From assembly GCA_973895155.1 (NCBI GenBank), contig OZ316897.1, positions 7,998,001-8,062,000 of the forward strand: a stretch of DNA of 64,000 bases, given 5' to 3'. The notes beneath the pieces were generated by a model, which worked only from the letters and a program-made list of their open reading frames with translations, searched no databases and had not been told where the DNA came from. Shown one piece after another: positions 49,100 through 60,900 of this stretch (positions are counted from its first letter, which is position 1; each line of letters begins with the position of its first letter). This stretch comes from Marsupella aquatica. Taxonomy: Eukaryota; Marchantiophyta. The translations under genes and the position numbers were made by a program.

Positions 49100-49114
49100 A
49101 GTCAAGGGGAAGAT
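49100..49114 (+). other. polypurine tract of the copia element
   Basis: GTCAAGGGGAAGAT abuts the 3' LTR and is the expected primer site for plus-strand synthesis. Confidence 0.75.
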
Positions 49115-49554
49115 TGTTGGGTATTTACTCTTATGTCTAGGTTAGGTATGACGTGGGTTGGTACAACAACGTGGGTTGGTACAACTACGTGATTAGGTAC
49201 AACTACGTGATTAGGTACAACTACGTGATTAGGTACAACAATGTGGTTAGGTACAACTACGTGATTAGGTACAACAATGTGGTTAGGTTAACTAAGTTGC
49301 ACACTATATCATAAGAAGCACGTGTGCTTGGAGAGGGAGAACCAAGGCTCATTGTTATGGAGCCACTTGAGAGATAGGGAGAGTTTACACTGTGGAGACT
49401 CGGTATAGCCGACGGGCTTAGAGTTCAGTAAAGCTCTCTTGTGTGTTCCCGTGGACGTAGCCTCAAGGAGGTGAACCACATATCTCTTGTGTCGACTACT
49501 TGCATGTTGGATATGTCATGTGCTTACCATTGCGATTATCGTCTATACTCAACA
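49115..49554 (+). repeat. 3' LTR (440 bp) of the copia element
   Basis: Matches the 5' LTR throughout but has one more 18-base GGTACAACTACGTGATTA-type unit, which explains most of the length difference. About ten other differences are visible, mostly G/A or C/T. It ends CTCAACA, followed by the AATCA target duplication. Confidence 0.95.
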
Positions 49555-50689
49555 AATCAAAGAATCTGACAAACAGAAAGAATAAACCAAAATTGAATAA
49601 TGTTTAGTGTGAAGTAAAGCGTGCACGTTTTCCAATCAAGAAATAAAGGGAATGCCATGAATACCAATGCACAATAATCAAGTACTTTCTGGACATATAA
49701 GTATAGTACTATCAATGCATAGGAAACCATCCATGCATAGACATAGTACTTTCCATACCTAGACATTCATATCAAGTACCCCCATGATAATCTATGTCAA
49801 TTACAAATTAACTCCTATAATACACACTTGCGCCACTTTTTGAAGTGATCGGTCATTCAAAATTTACATTTCCAAGCCAAGTGAAAGAAATCAAATATGC
49901 AAAGCAAAGCTAAGAGAACAAATAAAAATAAACCCACAGCAAAATATGAAGGGAGCAGAATACTTCTTGATATTCCTCATCACTTTAGCAGGTAAAGTAC
50001 TTACTTTTGATGCCATCATAGTATTCAAAAATACACTCTTTTATCTAATCCCTCCCAGGCCATTGTCTTATTTGTATTGACCCTGCCTCAATGTACACCT
50101 GATGTGCATGCAATGCAAGGAAAGTGTATACACTCATTCACCGTGGTACTCATATGAATGAAATCATTTTATAAAAAAAAATATACTTGGCAAAATTCAA
50201 TATATACATTTGGATGAGATAACAAGGTGTTGGGGGCCAAACCACTCTTGGCTGGGGTGACAGGGTTTTGGGACACATATATAAAGGGACAACCACATTT
50301 GACAACATCAAAAACTATAATAAGGTGTTGTGCCTTTTTTTTGCCATGGTCGTCATTTGAATTTACAGGGCCAACTTGGGTGTAAGAAATTCAGTATGGA
50401 AAAAAACCAAAGCAATAGAGACCAAAGTTGGCCCTCACACCAGCTCCTGAGGTCAACTTCCATCTGATTGCGGCAAAAGCACCGAGCAGAGGCAAGTAAA
50501 ATGTTGTGCGGCCAGCCTCTACTACGAGTGGGGCGACCACCCTACCGCCTTGCTCCGCACGCCAACCGTAGACTGCCGCATTCTTGCGGTCAACCTCCCA
50601 CCACCCTCCTTCCCCAACCCAATTACCCGGGGCAGCCCTGCCTCGCCCCACTCTCCCCCTCTTCCCTTCTCCCCTGCCCGACTCTTTTT

Positions 50690-50980
50690 AACGACATATT
50701 TTTACTTGACATCTTCTTAACGATATCTGTCACATGACAACTTCTTTGGTGACACAACTTCTTTGTTTTAATGACATCTTCTTACTTGATGACATCGTTT
50801 ACATAAAGACCTCTTTGGCGACACAACTTCTTTTTTTAATGACATCTTTTATATAACAACATCATTGGCAACACGACCCTGGACACGACCTCTATTTTCT
50901 TAACGATATCTTGGGCCGACACAACCCCGGACACGACATCTTTTGTGCAACGCATGAGTATTGAACTAGTTGTATTTTAT
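50690..50980 (+). repeat. GACATCTT-array element with GTGCAACGCA terminus
   Basis: Loosely repeated units contain GACATCTTCTT, GACAACTTCTTTGG and GACACAACTTCTTT. They end in GACATCTTTTGTGCAACGCA, then TGAGTATTGAACTAGTTGTA. The layout and terminus match the minus-strand element at 23.85-24.18 kb. A C-rich block precedes it, as one also precedes the CCGTGCAACGCACGG site near 25.75 kb. Confidence 0.6.
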
Positions 50981-51017
50981 AATGCCCTCTAACCAAGACA
51001 TTATCCTATTCTTAATT

Positions 51018-51535
51018 GTGTGGGATGAGAGGTCGACTGTAGACGACAGCAGAGTAAAAAGTCAGGCGGCACTCGAGAGATTCATAAACCCCTTTCTCCT
51101 CAACCAAGTCTTCATTTTTGAAGCTTATTGTATGGGATGAGAGATCGACTGTAGACGACAACTTAAAAAGTCAGGCGTCACTCGAGAGATTTGTAAACCC
51201 CTTTCTCCTGAGTCCAGTTTTCATTTCTGAAGCTTAATTGTGTGCGACGAGAGATCGACTGTGGACGACAACAGAGTAAAAGGTCAGGCGGCACTCGAGA
51301 GATTCATAATTCCCTAATTTTGACTCTAAAGCTTATTGTGTGCGACGAGAGATCGACTGAAGACGACAACAGAGTAAAAAGAAAAGTCAGGCGGCACTCG
51401 AGAGATTCATGAATCCCTAAGTTTGACTCTAAAGCTTATTGTGTGCGACGAGAGATCGACTGAAGACGACAACAGAGTAAAAAGTCAGGCGGCACTCGAG
51501 AGATTCATAAACCCCTAAGTTTGACAGGGCCTTTG
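51018..51535. repeat. ~75-110-bp tandem array, five units
   Basis: Units contain GAGAGATCGACTGNAGACGA, then AGTCAGGCGGCACTCGAGAG (one unit has AGTCAGGCGTCACTCGAGAG) and ATTCATAAACCCC. They start near 51025, 51139, 51248, 51348 and 51448 and vary in length by loss of internal pieces. A single related copy sits at about 42915-42960. The array ends about 375 bp before the midasin start codon. Confidence 0.8.
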
Positions 51536-51554
51536 TGGGCGTATCGCATTACAG

Positions 51555-51572
51555 AAACCCTAAACCCTAAAC
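51555..51572 (+). promoter_or_regulatory. telo-box doublet upstream of midasin
   Basis: AAACCCTAAACCCTAAAC, two and a half telomere-like repeats, lies about 340 bases upstream of the midasin ATG. In plants the telo-box AAACCCTA is enriched in promoters of ribosome-biogenesis and translation genes, which fits midasin. A true telomere is excluded because unique sequence continues on both sides. Promoter function is inferred. Confidence 0.55.
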
Positions 51573-51680
51573 TCGCCCCCCTTTACCGGCCATTACTCCC
51601 TGCCGGGTTTCTGGATTTCACGTATGTCTTCCTGCTTTTTCTCGAGGTCGCCCGGGACCTCTCCCTGTAGACAGACGGAA

Positions 51681-51860
51681 TGGGGATACATAGTGTGAGG
51701 TGCTCACGTTTGCAACGCTGGTCATTTGGAAGAAAGAATTTGAAGGATGATGGGAATACATAGTGGGAGGTGCTCACGTTTGCAACGCTGGTCATTTCGA
51801 AGAAAGAATTTGAAGGATGATGGGAATCCATAGTTTGAGGTGCTCATATTTGCATTGGCG
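51681..51860. repeat. 70-bp tandem repeat in the midasin 5' flank, ~2.5 copies
   Basis: Copies start at 51681, 51751 and 51821, each beginning TGGGNATNCATAGTNNGAGG and carrying TGCTCACGTTTGCAACGCTG and GAAGAAAGAATTTGAAGGAT. The third copy is truncated and diverges after GAGGTGCTCATATTTGC. The array ends about 50 bases before the start codon, so it is in the proximal promoter or 5' leader. Confidence 0.85.
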
Positions 51861-51910
51861 AGTTTGAATTTTCGAGAATTCTCTTTGGACAGGTTGGTCA
51901 GACGGGCAAG

Positions 51911-54900
51911 ATGCAGGAAGCCAAGAAATTGGAATGTGGGGAGGCTCTCAGGAGGCTTGTCGCTCGCCACCCATCAGTGGCGAGCGATCCGCAAATTGCA
52001 CGGCTGTTATGTGAGGTGCGTTGGAATAATCTCTTCTATGTACATTCTCCTGGGGGTTTTGGATGTCTCTGAATTCTTCTTGTTGGGGAAGTTCTCTGAG
52101 AACCTTTGCTGTGTGAGTTGTGTTTGAAAATGAAATTAGGATGGACGTTTGCGTGTGCTGATTGGGAATATTTTTTGCTTAACCCAATCGTGAATAGCAG
52201 AAGCACCACGAAGATGCGGATGTCCTAGCAGCAGCGCAGCAGCTGCTCTTGATACCAAACCTCACAGTTGCAGTAGCTGGTTGCTTCCGTCCGCTGCTCT
52301 TGCGCCTCGTTGACGGTCTCGTGCAGTCACTGCGACATTTGTGGCTGCATGGCAGCCGAAATTCATTGGAAACTGATGCCCTCATAGTTGAGAAGTCAGT
52401 CCCTTTAGTTGAGTGTAGAAAATTAACGAATTGGAGTATCAGCTGTCATGAGTACGCTGTGATGGCTTTCAGCCGCCTTCTCGAATTGGCTCCCTATACT
52501 CTAAGGTACAGCTTCAGTTGGAATAAAGCTTGTCCTCATGTTTAAAGTCAGTGAATTTGTGAATTGGAAATTTCTGTGGTTTGATTGTAGCATACATATG
52601 CTCTACCATTCGACTTTTTTCTGATATCTTACGACACGGTTTTCAGCTCTGTGATTCAATACTTCTCCTTCGCTCCTGCACCGTTTGAACGACTCCTGCA
52701 CTCCGGTGGCAATTTGCCAGCGGTAAGAGGATCTGATTTACAAACTCAACTGAAGCTGAGAAGTTTGCTACGTGTGATGACAATGCTTGCTTTTGGTTTA
52801 GAGGATTGCGTACGTTGCTAGCTAATTTTTAATCCTTTGTATGTGATCTACTGCTGTGTACGTGTTCATTCATGTCTCCATATCTAAACCATTCTATGAT
52901 TTTTTCAAAATGTTCTTTGCGGTCGCAGGATGCACCACCACTCTTGGATGTGGTTCGAGCGTCGTATCGCTACTTGCAGCTTGAGCCCAAGAGTTTCCGG
53001 GATATTTGGGATTGGAGCCCATTTTTAGATCTCCTTCGTTGGACAGGCCCTGATGATCTAGGGGAATCACTGTCACAGGCTGGGCTTGATGTCCGGTGGA
53101 GTGCAGTTCAAGTTCTATCTCTAGTTCTTAGAATGAGTGACGTAACGACTAGGGCACTAAGCTCCGCCGTCTCGCAATTGACAGAAGAAGATTGCTTCGC
53201 CTGCCTTATGCGGTATGTTGTATGCGAAGTGTTGTATTCCTGTCCCTGTCTATTGTCCGAGTACGGTTTCTTGAATAATGTTGCACACTCAATTTTAAAG
53301 TACAATTTAGAAGAATTGCTGACTAGAAACTGGTTCTCTCGGTTTAAATAATGTTGAGTTTAAACATCCACAAAACACAAAATTGGGGCTGGAGACTGAA
53401 GAGCAAGTCGTCGAGACGGAAAACCAAAGACTTTCAAACAATTCTAAGAAGCACATGGAAGAAATTGTAGCAAAAATTTATGGATAGTGACGTCTTATCG
53501 ATTCCCTCTCCTCTTCTCGTCAAGGCTCAATGAATTTCCAGACTCAGGGGAAAGCCCCTCAGAATGAACTCTTTGGCGCACAGGTTAGGAAAAAGGATTC
53601 GTTCGTTGGTTGACGCTTCCAACACGCTTCTTTGTGCAGGTGGGAAGGCTTTTCACATGAAATCGCTGTGGAAAAAGCAGGAATGTTCTTGAGACATAGT
53701 GTAATTGTAGAAGATGAAGTGATGGATAATGTTGAAGACACAAATCTTTGCAAAAGGAATACATCATCACTGTTTGAAGATTTTCAGTCTGTTGTGAGGT
53801 GGGGAGTGGAAGAAGATTCGTCCTTTATTGAGATTTGCGGCGTCCAGCTGCCAGTGAGAACAGGTCTCAACAGGAAGGGGTAAGTGATTAATCACGGTAA
53901 CGTGGACTATTTCGTCTCCAATTTCAAATTGATGTCATCGTAAGATCTGGTTCAAAGTAGGAGCTTTCCTAAATGTTTAACTGTTTCTTTTTTTAAATTG
54001 TGCAGCTCCATTGGGTCTCTGTCGAGGTCGTTTGTACTTACATCAACTGTAAAAAGGAACTTGGAGTCTGTTGTTTTGGCTTTGAGCCAAAGGCAGCCCA
54101 TTCTGTTAGAGGGCCCAATTGGATCTGGAAAGTCTAGTCTTATCCAGGAACTTGCAAACCTGACTGGAAATTCAGGTGTGACCACCTTGATAAGACTTTT
54201 GGTTGCATGGAATTAGGTCTGATTTTCCACATTGATGAAATTCTTCCTGTAATAAGGATTAGGAGTTGTGCTTTGGGCCATAATCTTTTGTCACTGATCG
54301 AAGAAATTACGTGTACAGATGTGATTTTCATACATTTGGATGATCAGATGGATAGCAAGATGCTACTAGGCAACTATGTGTGCACAGAAATTCCCGGAGA
54401 GTTTAAATGGCAACCAGGTGCCCTAACACAGGTGGGTGGCATGGTTTCTTGGAAGATGATATTATTCAACTTACTGTTGGCCTGTAGAATCACTTCGCAA
54501 CTATTCATGACAACAAAATCGTGACGAATCGAAATGTCAACCGGGTTCCCTAAACAGGCCGGGGGCACAGTTTCTTGATAGAGATAAAATGTCTATTGTC
54601 TGTTGTTCTTTTTTAAGGCTCATCGATTTTACTGTTTTTACTACCTTATGTCTAAATACCTCTTTTCGATGGCTTGATCCTGGTCCTGACTTATTGTACA
54701 GGCTGTTGTTCAAGGCATGTGGGTGGTCTTCGAAGACATCGACAGAGCTCCATTTGAGATACTCTCTGCCTTAGTACCTCTACTGGAGGATCGGAAGCTT
54801 TACATTGCTGGTCGTGGTGAGGTATGTGGTCATGATTATCCATTTGTACAGCTTGATTCTTAGCCTCAAGGCGTATCTCCTCTACTGGGTAAACGGAAAA

Positions 54901-57900
54901 TCTGACATCATCTCTGAAATTGTCATGGGAAGTAATCTCTTGTATTTGGAGAATAAGTGAACTTGGCGACAGCCGTATTGTGGCACTTGGTCCGATTCGG
55001 TGCAAAACAGAGGGCTTTTTCTATGTGCGCATGATCAATGATGAATGACAGATAACTTAAGAAATGGCCTACAGTTGAACTCCCCTTACAAGTGGCCTGA
55101 TTCTTCAGGTGATTCATGCGGCAGAGAACTTTTGCATGTTCTCTACTATCACGCGCACAAAGTTTGGATCAGCACACAGGGGATCAGCCGGTGCGTTCTC
55201 GATGTGATGGTTCTAGTCCTACAGTGTATATAGACCGTCTTAAGAGTATCTCACTTCGCAAAGACGCTTTTATGGGCAAAAAAATCCTGGTTACACTTTT
55301 TTTCATCCTACAGAGACGGCTGACTAGCCCAAATCGAATCGACGCCTTCATGTGTCGGTGGCACTGATTTCTTACAGCATAATGTTCTCTGAAAGCTGTG
55401 CGTCGACTTCATTGGTTGCTGAGATTTTGTACATTTCTGCACAGGGAAGGATATGCTAGCTAATCTGTGGAGGAAAGTGATCGTTGATGCTCCAAGTGAC
55501 GAAGAGCTTGCTGTTATCATTGAAGCCCGGTTCCCCATCCTGTCTACATTGGTCTCCAAACTTATTGGTACGGTCTTAGATATTGTCATGTGGGCGTACC
55601 CTGGAGTTATACCTACAACCGCAGGATCTGAAAAATGCTTGATCTTCCATGCTTATCTGAAGGACGTTACTTCTCTTACGGTATGTGAATTTGTGCTTAA
55701 ATTTGAATCGTACAAGTGCACCGAACTTGCAGGAACCTTAAACATGGTGAGAGAGATTGCGTCTCAATCCACATTTCAAGCAGATGGTCTTGGAGCTATT
55801 TCAGTTCACATTGGAAGGCAATTTTCGACAAGGTGAGATTTTATAACATGCTGTTATAGGAGAAACTTCTAAAGGTTTTTCTTTTTCCCAGGAAAAGAAG
55901 ATCTGACTGCAGGTTGATCTAAGAAATCTCACCTCTTATCATTCTGGCTGCAGGGACCTGATCAAGTGGTGTAAGAGAGTGACTATTCTTGGTTCACAGC
56001 ACTTCGAGGGTCCTTATCTGACCACTTACGTGCGAGAGCGAATCTATGTTGAGGTAGATCCTGGTGACCTTCCTGTTTATTCTTCATTGCATCGATGTCA
56101 ATTGTTGTTTACCCTGTAGGTTGATAAGTTACCTCAAACCTCGAGGCTTGGGTGGGACTTATTCATGTGATTCATCTGGTAATGAGGTGCTTTTTACTTC
56201 GACGTCGGTTGCACCTTGTGGCTCCTTGTTGTACCTACTTCTCTCACAAATTCATCTCAGGATCGAGGTGCGTCCGGGAGATGATGTTAGTATTGCGTGC
56301 CTAATGAGAGCTAGGGTGCAGGCCGTTGATTGCTTTGCAGGATCAATCTCTAGTATTGCGGATCGACAGTTGGTAATGAGGGCAGTTGCAGAGCTGTGGG
56401 AGATTCCTTTAGAGCGTGTTGACTTCTTTTGGAGAATGAATAAACCATCAATGCAGGTATCTTTATGTAAGCCAATTGGAGGTGGCATGAAAAGTTTTCA
56501 ATTTTGTGGAAGTTTGTTTTCGTTGTTTTCCCCAGCACCTGTTTGGTGTAGCTAGTGGATCATTTTAAAGTGGTAAAGACTGAGAAGGCGACGATACTGC
56601 ACAAGAAGCTCTATCCCCATTTTAGCGCTGGAAGGTCACTTTTAGAGTGGAAGATTTATTGACCACAGCTTCGACTTGTGTGTATTCAGGTGTCAAGGTC
56701 ATCGTTTGAAGTTGGGCGTGCAACCCTGCTTACCTCAACATATCAGGTTGCTTAACAGTTACTTTCGCTTGGGCTTGAAAGGTCGTAGGTTTTCACTGCT
56801 ATGCATGAGTCACAGATTGAGGTTTTTAAGGGCTTCTGTTGTACATGTAGCTTATCCACACGCTGTTAATCTCCTATGTCAATTAATTTCGCCATTTTAC
56901 GACGTTTCACTCAACAGGAAAAGACTCACCCAATGCAAGTTTTTGCGCGCACTGGTTACACAATGCGCACGCTTGAGAGCATTGCTCTGTGTGTTCAACA
57001 AAAGGAACCTGTGTTACTAGTTGGTGAGACGGGAACTGGAAAGACAAGCCTAGTTCAATACCTTGCAAGACAGATTTCAATGCCTCTGGTAGTTTTGGTA
57101 AGGTTTTGTCATTAACCTTTTGATAAGATTTCATGCCTGCTTTACATTTGGTTTTGCCAACTGGAGGACCGTGTATTTGGCTGCCATTGAAAAGTGTACG
57201 TCTTCTTCTTTACAGAATCTGAGTCAACAAAGTGACAGTGTGGATCTTCTGGGAGGATATAAGCCCGTAGAGGCGCAGAGTATATGTATTCCTCTGTTTG
57301 AGACATTTAGTAATCTCTTCCAAGAAACATTTCCGAGGAAGGTGAGTGATTTTGTATACAACAAGTCGTTCATGTGTTGTAGCTGTGTTATGTTTGTATC
57401 GGCTAGTAGTCAATGATGGAGAATGATATGTTGCAGGGTTAGACGGCTAGTAGCCAACTACAACTAGTCGAGAGATTTCTACGCGGACCTGTCCTCTGAT
57501 CGGTACTAAATTTGTGTGTTTTGAATCAGAAAAATGCTGAGCTTCTCGTGCAAATTGGCCATTTAGTCGGAAAGAAGAAGTGGGATAAGCTTCTGAAAGC
57601 TTTTCGAAATACTGTTGGAACTGTAGGAAAGCTAGTGGGCTCTTCTTTCTCCTTGGAAAGACATGAATCTGGTTCTGTGTCAAATGGACCTCTTTCTCAA
57701 GGGACATCAATTCAGGACGTCGGAGATCGATCTTCAAAGAGAAAGAGACAACTGAGCGATAGGCTATTGGAGAACTGGCGCACATTTTCTGCTGAGCTTC
57801 ACAAGGGTGAAAGACAAGTAGAGTCAGCAAAGACTGCATTTGCATTTTCCTTTATGGAAGGGGTTCTTGTCAAGGCTTTAAAAGAAGGACACTGGATTCT

Positions 57901-60900
57901 CTTAGACGAGGTGAATTTAGCGCCCTCGGAAACTCTGGAGAGGCTAACTGGGGTATTAGAAGGAGAGAAGGGCTCTCTTTGCCTTACTGAACGTGGTGAT
58001 GTGGAGAGTATCAAATGGCATCCAGACTTTCGAATATTTGCTTGCATGAATCCTGCCACGGATGTTGGGAAGCGTGACCTACCGATCTCACTAAAAAATC
58101 GTTTCACAGAGTTTTATGTTGATGAGCTAACAAACAAGGAAGACTTGCACGTTTTAGTCTATCATTACCTTGAATCTGCTTTACCGTCTCCTCCCGTGGA
58201 GGACATAGTGGACTTCTATTTACTCGCTCGTCAAGAAGCAGAAGTACGACTACTTGATGGTGCAAATCAGAAGCCTCAGTACAGTTTACGGTCACTGGCA
58301 CGTGCTCTTGAATACACTAAAGCAGCAATGCCTGTGTGTGGATTTCAAAGGTCTTTGTATGATGGCATTTGTATGTCATTCCTCACACTTCTTGATCGTC
58401 CCAGTGCCTTGATAATGGAGCAGCTTATTTTAGGAGCCATTTTCAAGCAGACAGGACCTGCTGCTGTCAAACTTTTAAAGTCTCTTCTTAAGGTCCCGTC
58501 ACAACCCAGTTCAAGACATGTACTGTTTGAACAATTCTGGGTGGAGAGTGGTGAATCAGAGCCAAGTGAATCCGCTCGTGAAACTTGTGAACGGTATGTC
58601 TTGACTAACAGCATACGGGAGCACTTGAAGAATCTGGCCCGGGCTGTGTTTGTTCGAAAAAACCCTGTTCTTTTGCAAGGGCCAACTTCAAGTGGAAAGA
58701 CTAGTATGATCGAGTATCTTGCAGTAATAACTGGCCATCGTTTTGTGCGTATCAATAACCACGAACATACGGACTTACAAGAGTATCTTGGGTCATATGT
58801 GACCGATCCCACTGGGAAACTAGTGTTTCAGGAGGGCATACTGGTTCAAGCTGTGCGGAAGGGATATTGGATAGTTTTAGATGAACTGAATCTGGCCCCC
58901 TCAGATGTGCTAGAGGCATTGAATCGTTTACTAGATGACAACAGAGAGCTTTTTGTTCCTGAGCTTCAGATGATGGTAAAGCCACATCCCCACTTTATGC
59001 TATTCGCCACGCAAAATCCCCCTGGGTTATATGGGGGCCGTAAGATCTTGTCACGTGCATTTCGCAATCGTTTTATAGAGCTTCATGTCGATGACATTCC
59101 GGATGATGAGCTCCAGGCAATCCTGGAGAAGCGATGTCAGATTCCAGGTAGTTATGCCATTAAAATGGTTGAAGTGATGAAGGATTTACAGAGACATCGG
59201 CAGGGCAGTAAAGTTTTTGCGGGTAAGCATGGTTTTATCACTCCCAGGGATCTATTTCGATGGGCAGAGAGGCATGGGAATGGCTACGAGGAGCTTGCTT
59301 GGGATGGCTACATGCTTCTTGGGGAGAGATTGCGTAACCCAGAGGAGAAGGTAGTGGTACAAACTACACTGGAAAAGCACATGCGTGTGAAGATTCAACC
59401 AGATCAGCTGCATGAGACATCTAGCTCGGAGAAAGTAAAAGAAATTCAAAAACTTCTTTCTACACCAGAGTACGTGTCGGCGTTTGGAAAGATCGTATGG
59501 ACAAAAAGCATGAATAGACTCTTCAATCTTGTCGAGCACTGCGTTCGACATAAGGAACCAGTTCTTCTTGTGGGAGACACGGGTTGTGGCAAGACCACTG
59601 TCTGTCAATTGTTGGCTCTCCTGCTCCACCAAAAACTCCACATCATCAACTGTCATCAACATTCTGAAACTGCGGACTTTCTTGGGGTTAGTAGTGTGAT
59701 ATCTACCTTCCTGGTTTCTCTTTACGGGCACATTGATTTTAAATTATGAAGTATTTTCTTTGAACTTTAGACCTTAAGATGTAAGTCTTAGTCTGTGTGG
59801 ACCTGTTGACGGATAATGAAGATTGGATTGATGTCATGGACTCTACGTGCTATTTTCGAGTTAGTCCTCCAGAGGAAATGCGAAACGTATTCTTGCAGCG
59901 AGAAAGGTGGGATTTGTGTTAGGTGTATCTGCAATGTCTTTGAGCTACCGTCCTATTGTGAACTCTGAAGAGTTCGCTTGGTGGACCATTTGGTTGACAA
60001 TGAAGGTCGGATTCATGTCAGGGTCTCCGCCCAGTTCGAGATAGAGACAATATTGCAGCCAAATACATGGCTGCCATCCGAAGATTGAGTGCTTCAAGGC
60101 TGCTCTCTGAAGTTAATGGTGGAGAGGTATTAACTCTGGTGTTCTCCGTAGATGATGTACACCAAACACATCCATTGTTGTACTTGAGTTGAGAGCAAAA
60201 ATATCTGTCGATATCACCTACACGTCTTTTTTTGACTTTGACATGGTGATCAACTTTTAGCTCTCATTGGTCTGAATACGTGCGTTGAATTGTATGATCG
60301 ACGGAGGCTAACAAGAGATACCTCTTACAGTTATCCTCCAGGGTCGAGGACTCGGCATCAACCCTGAACACAATTCAGCATGTCATTTCTCAAAACGAAG
60401 GCCGTCGATCTCACATTACTGTGCCAGCAGAGCTTTCTCACAGAGAACTACAAGATATTGCTGAAATCGAAGGGATCTATAATGAGATGCTGGATCTGCA
60501 ACGACAGCACCAATCATTATTTCTATGGCATGATGGACCATTGGTGGAGGCCATGCGGGATGGGGATTTCTTTCTCATTGACGAAATATCACTTGCTGAT
60601 GATAGTGTTCTGGAGCGCCTTAACAGTGTTCTAGAGCCCAAACGACTTTTGGTGAGCAAGAGTAGGAAGCGTGATGTTCAAGTTACTAAATGTCACCTGA
60701 TGGGATCTCTCAAAATTGTATGCTTTGCAGCTTAACCTCTTTGAAAGCATAAATGTGGCTAAGACAAACCTACAGTTTTTTTCCCTAGTCATGCCCTGGG
60801 CACCAGGTTTCCGTTTACAATGCCTACCATATAAAAATCTAAGATTTGTTCCCGACTCTCAATATACCGGACATGGTATTGTCTAAGTCTGAGACTTGTA

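Larger units (their letters stand above)
43508..49554 (+). mobile_element. Ty1/copia LTR retrotransposon, complete but inactivated
   Basis: A 6.05-kb element bounded by AATCA target-site duplications at 43503-43507 and 49555-49559. LTRs begin TGTTGGG; the right LTR ends in CA and the left in TA. A primer-binding site complementary to initiator Met tRNA follows the left LTR, and a purine tract (AAGGGGAAGA) precedes the right one. Domains run gag with zinc knuckle, protease, integrase, reverse transcriptase, RNase H; integrase before reverse transcriptase defines copia. Coding is broken by three in-frame stops and at least two frame changes, so it cannot move on its own, although its proteins are otherwise well preserved. 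The LTRs differ at about ten sites, mostly transitions, plus one 18-bp repeat unit, which points to a fairly young insertion. Confidence 0.96.
49560..51554. other. repeat-rich intergenic tract between copia and midasin
   Basis: No gene was supported. In order it holds AT-rich unique DNA, a segment near 50309-50365 shared with the left flank of the copia element, a C-rich block (about 50520-50690), a GACATCTT-type array ending in GTGCAACGCATG, and a five-unit array of about 100 bp. Confidence 0.5.

Noticed and set aside
51555-51572. Telomere-like AAACCCTAAACCCTAAAC as a chromosome end or fusion scar.
   Set aside because: Only about two and a half units with unique DNA on both sides; a promoter telo-box explains it better.
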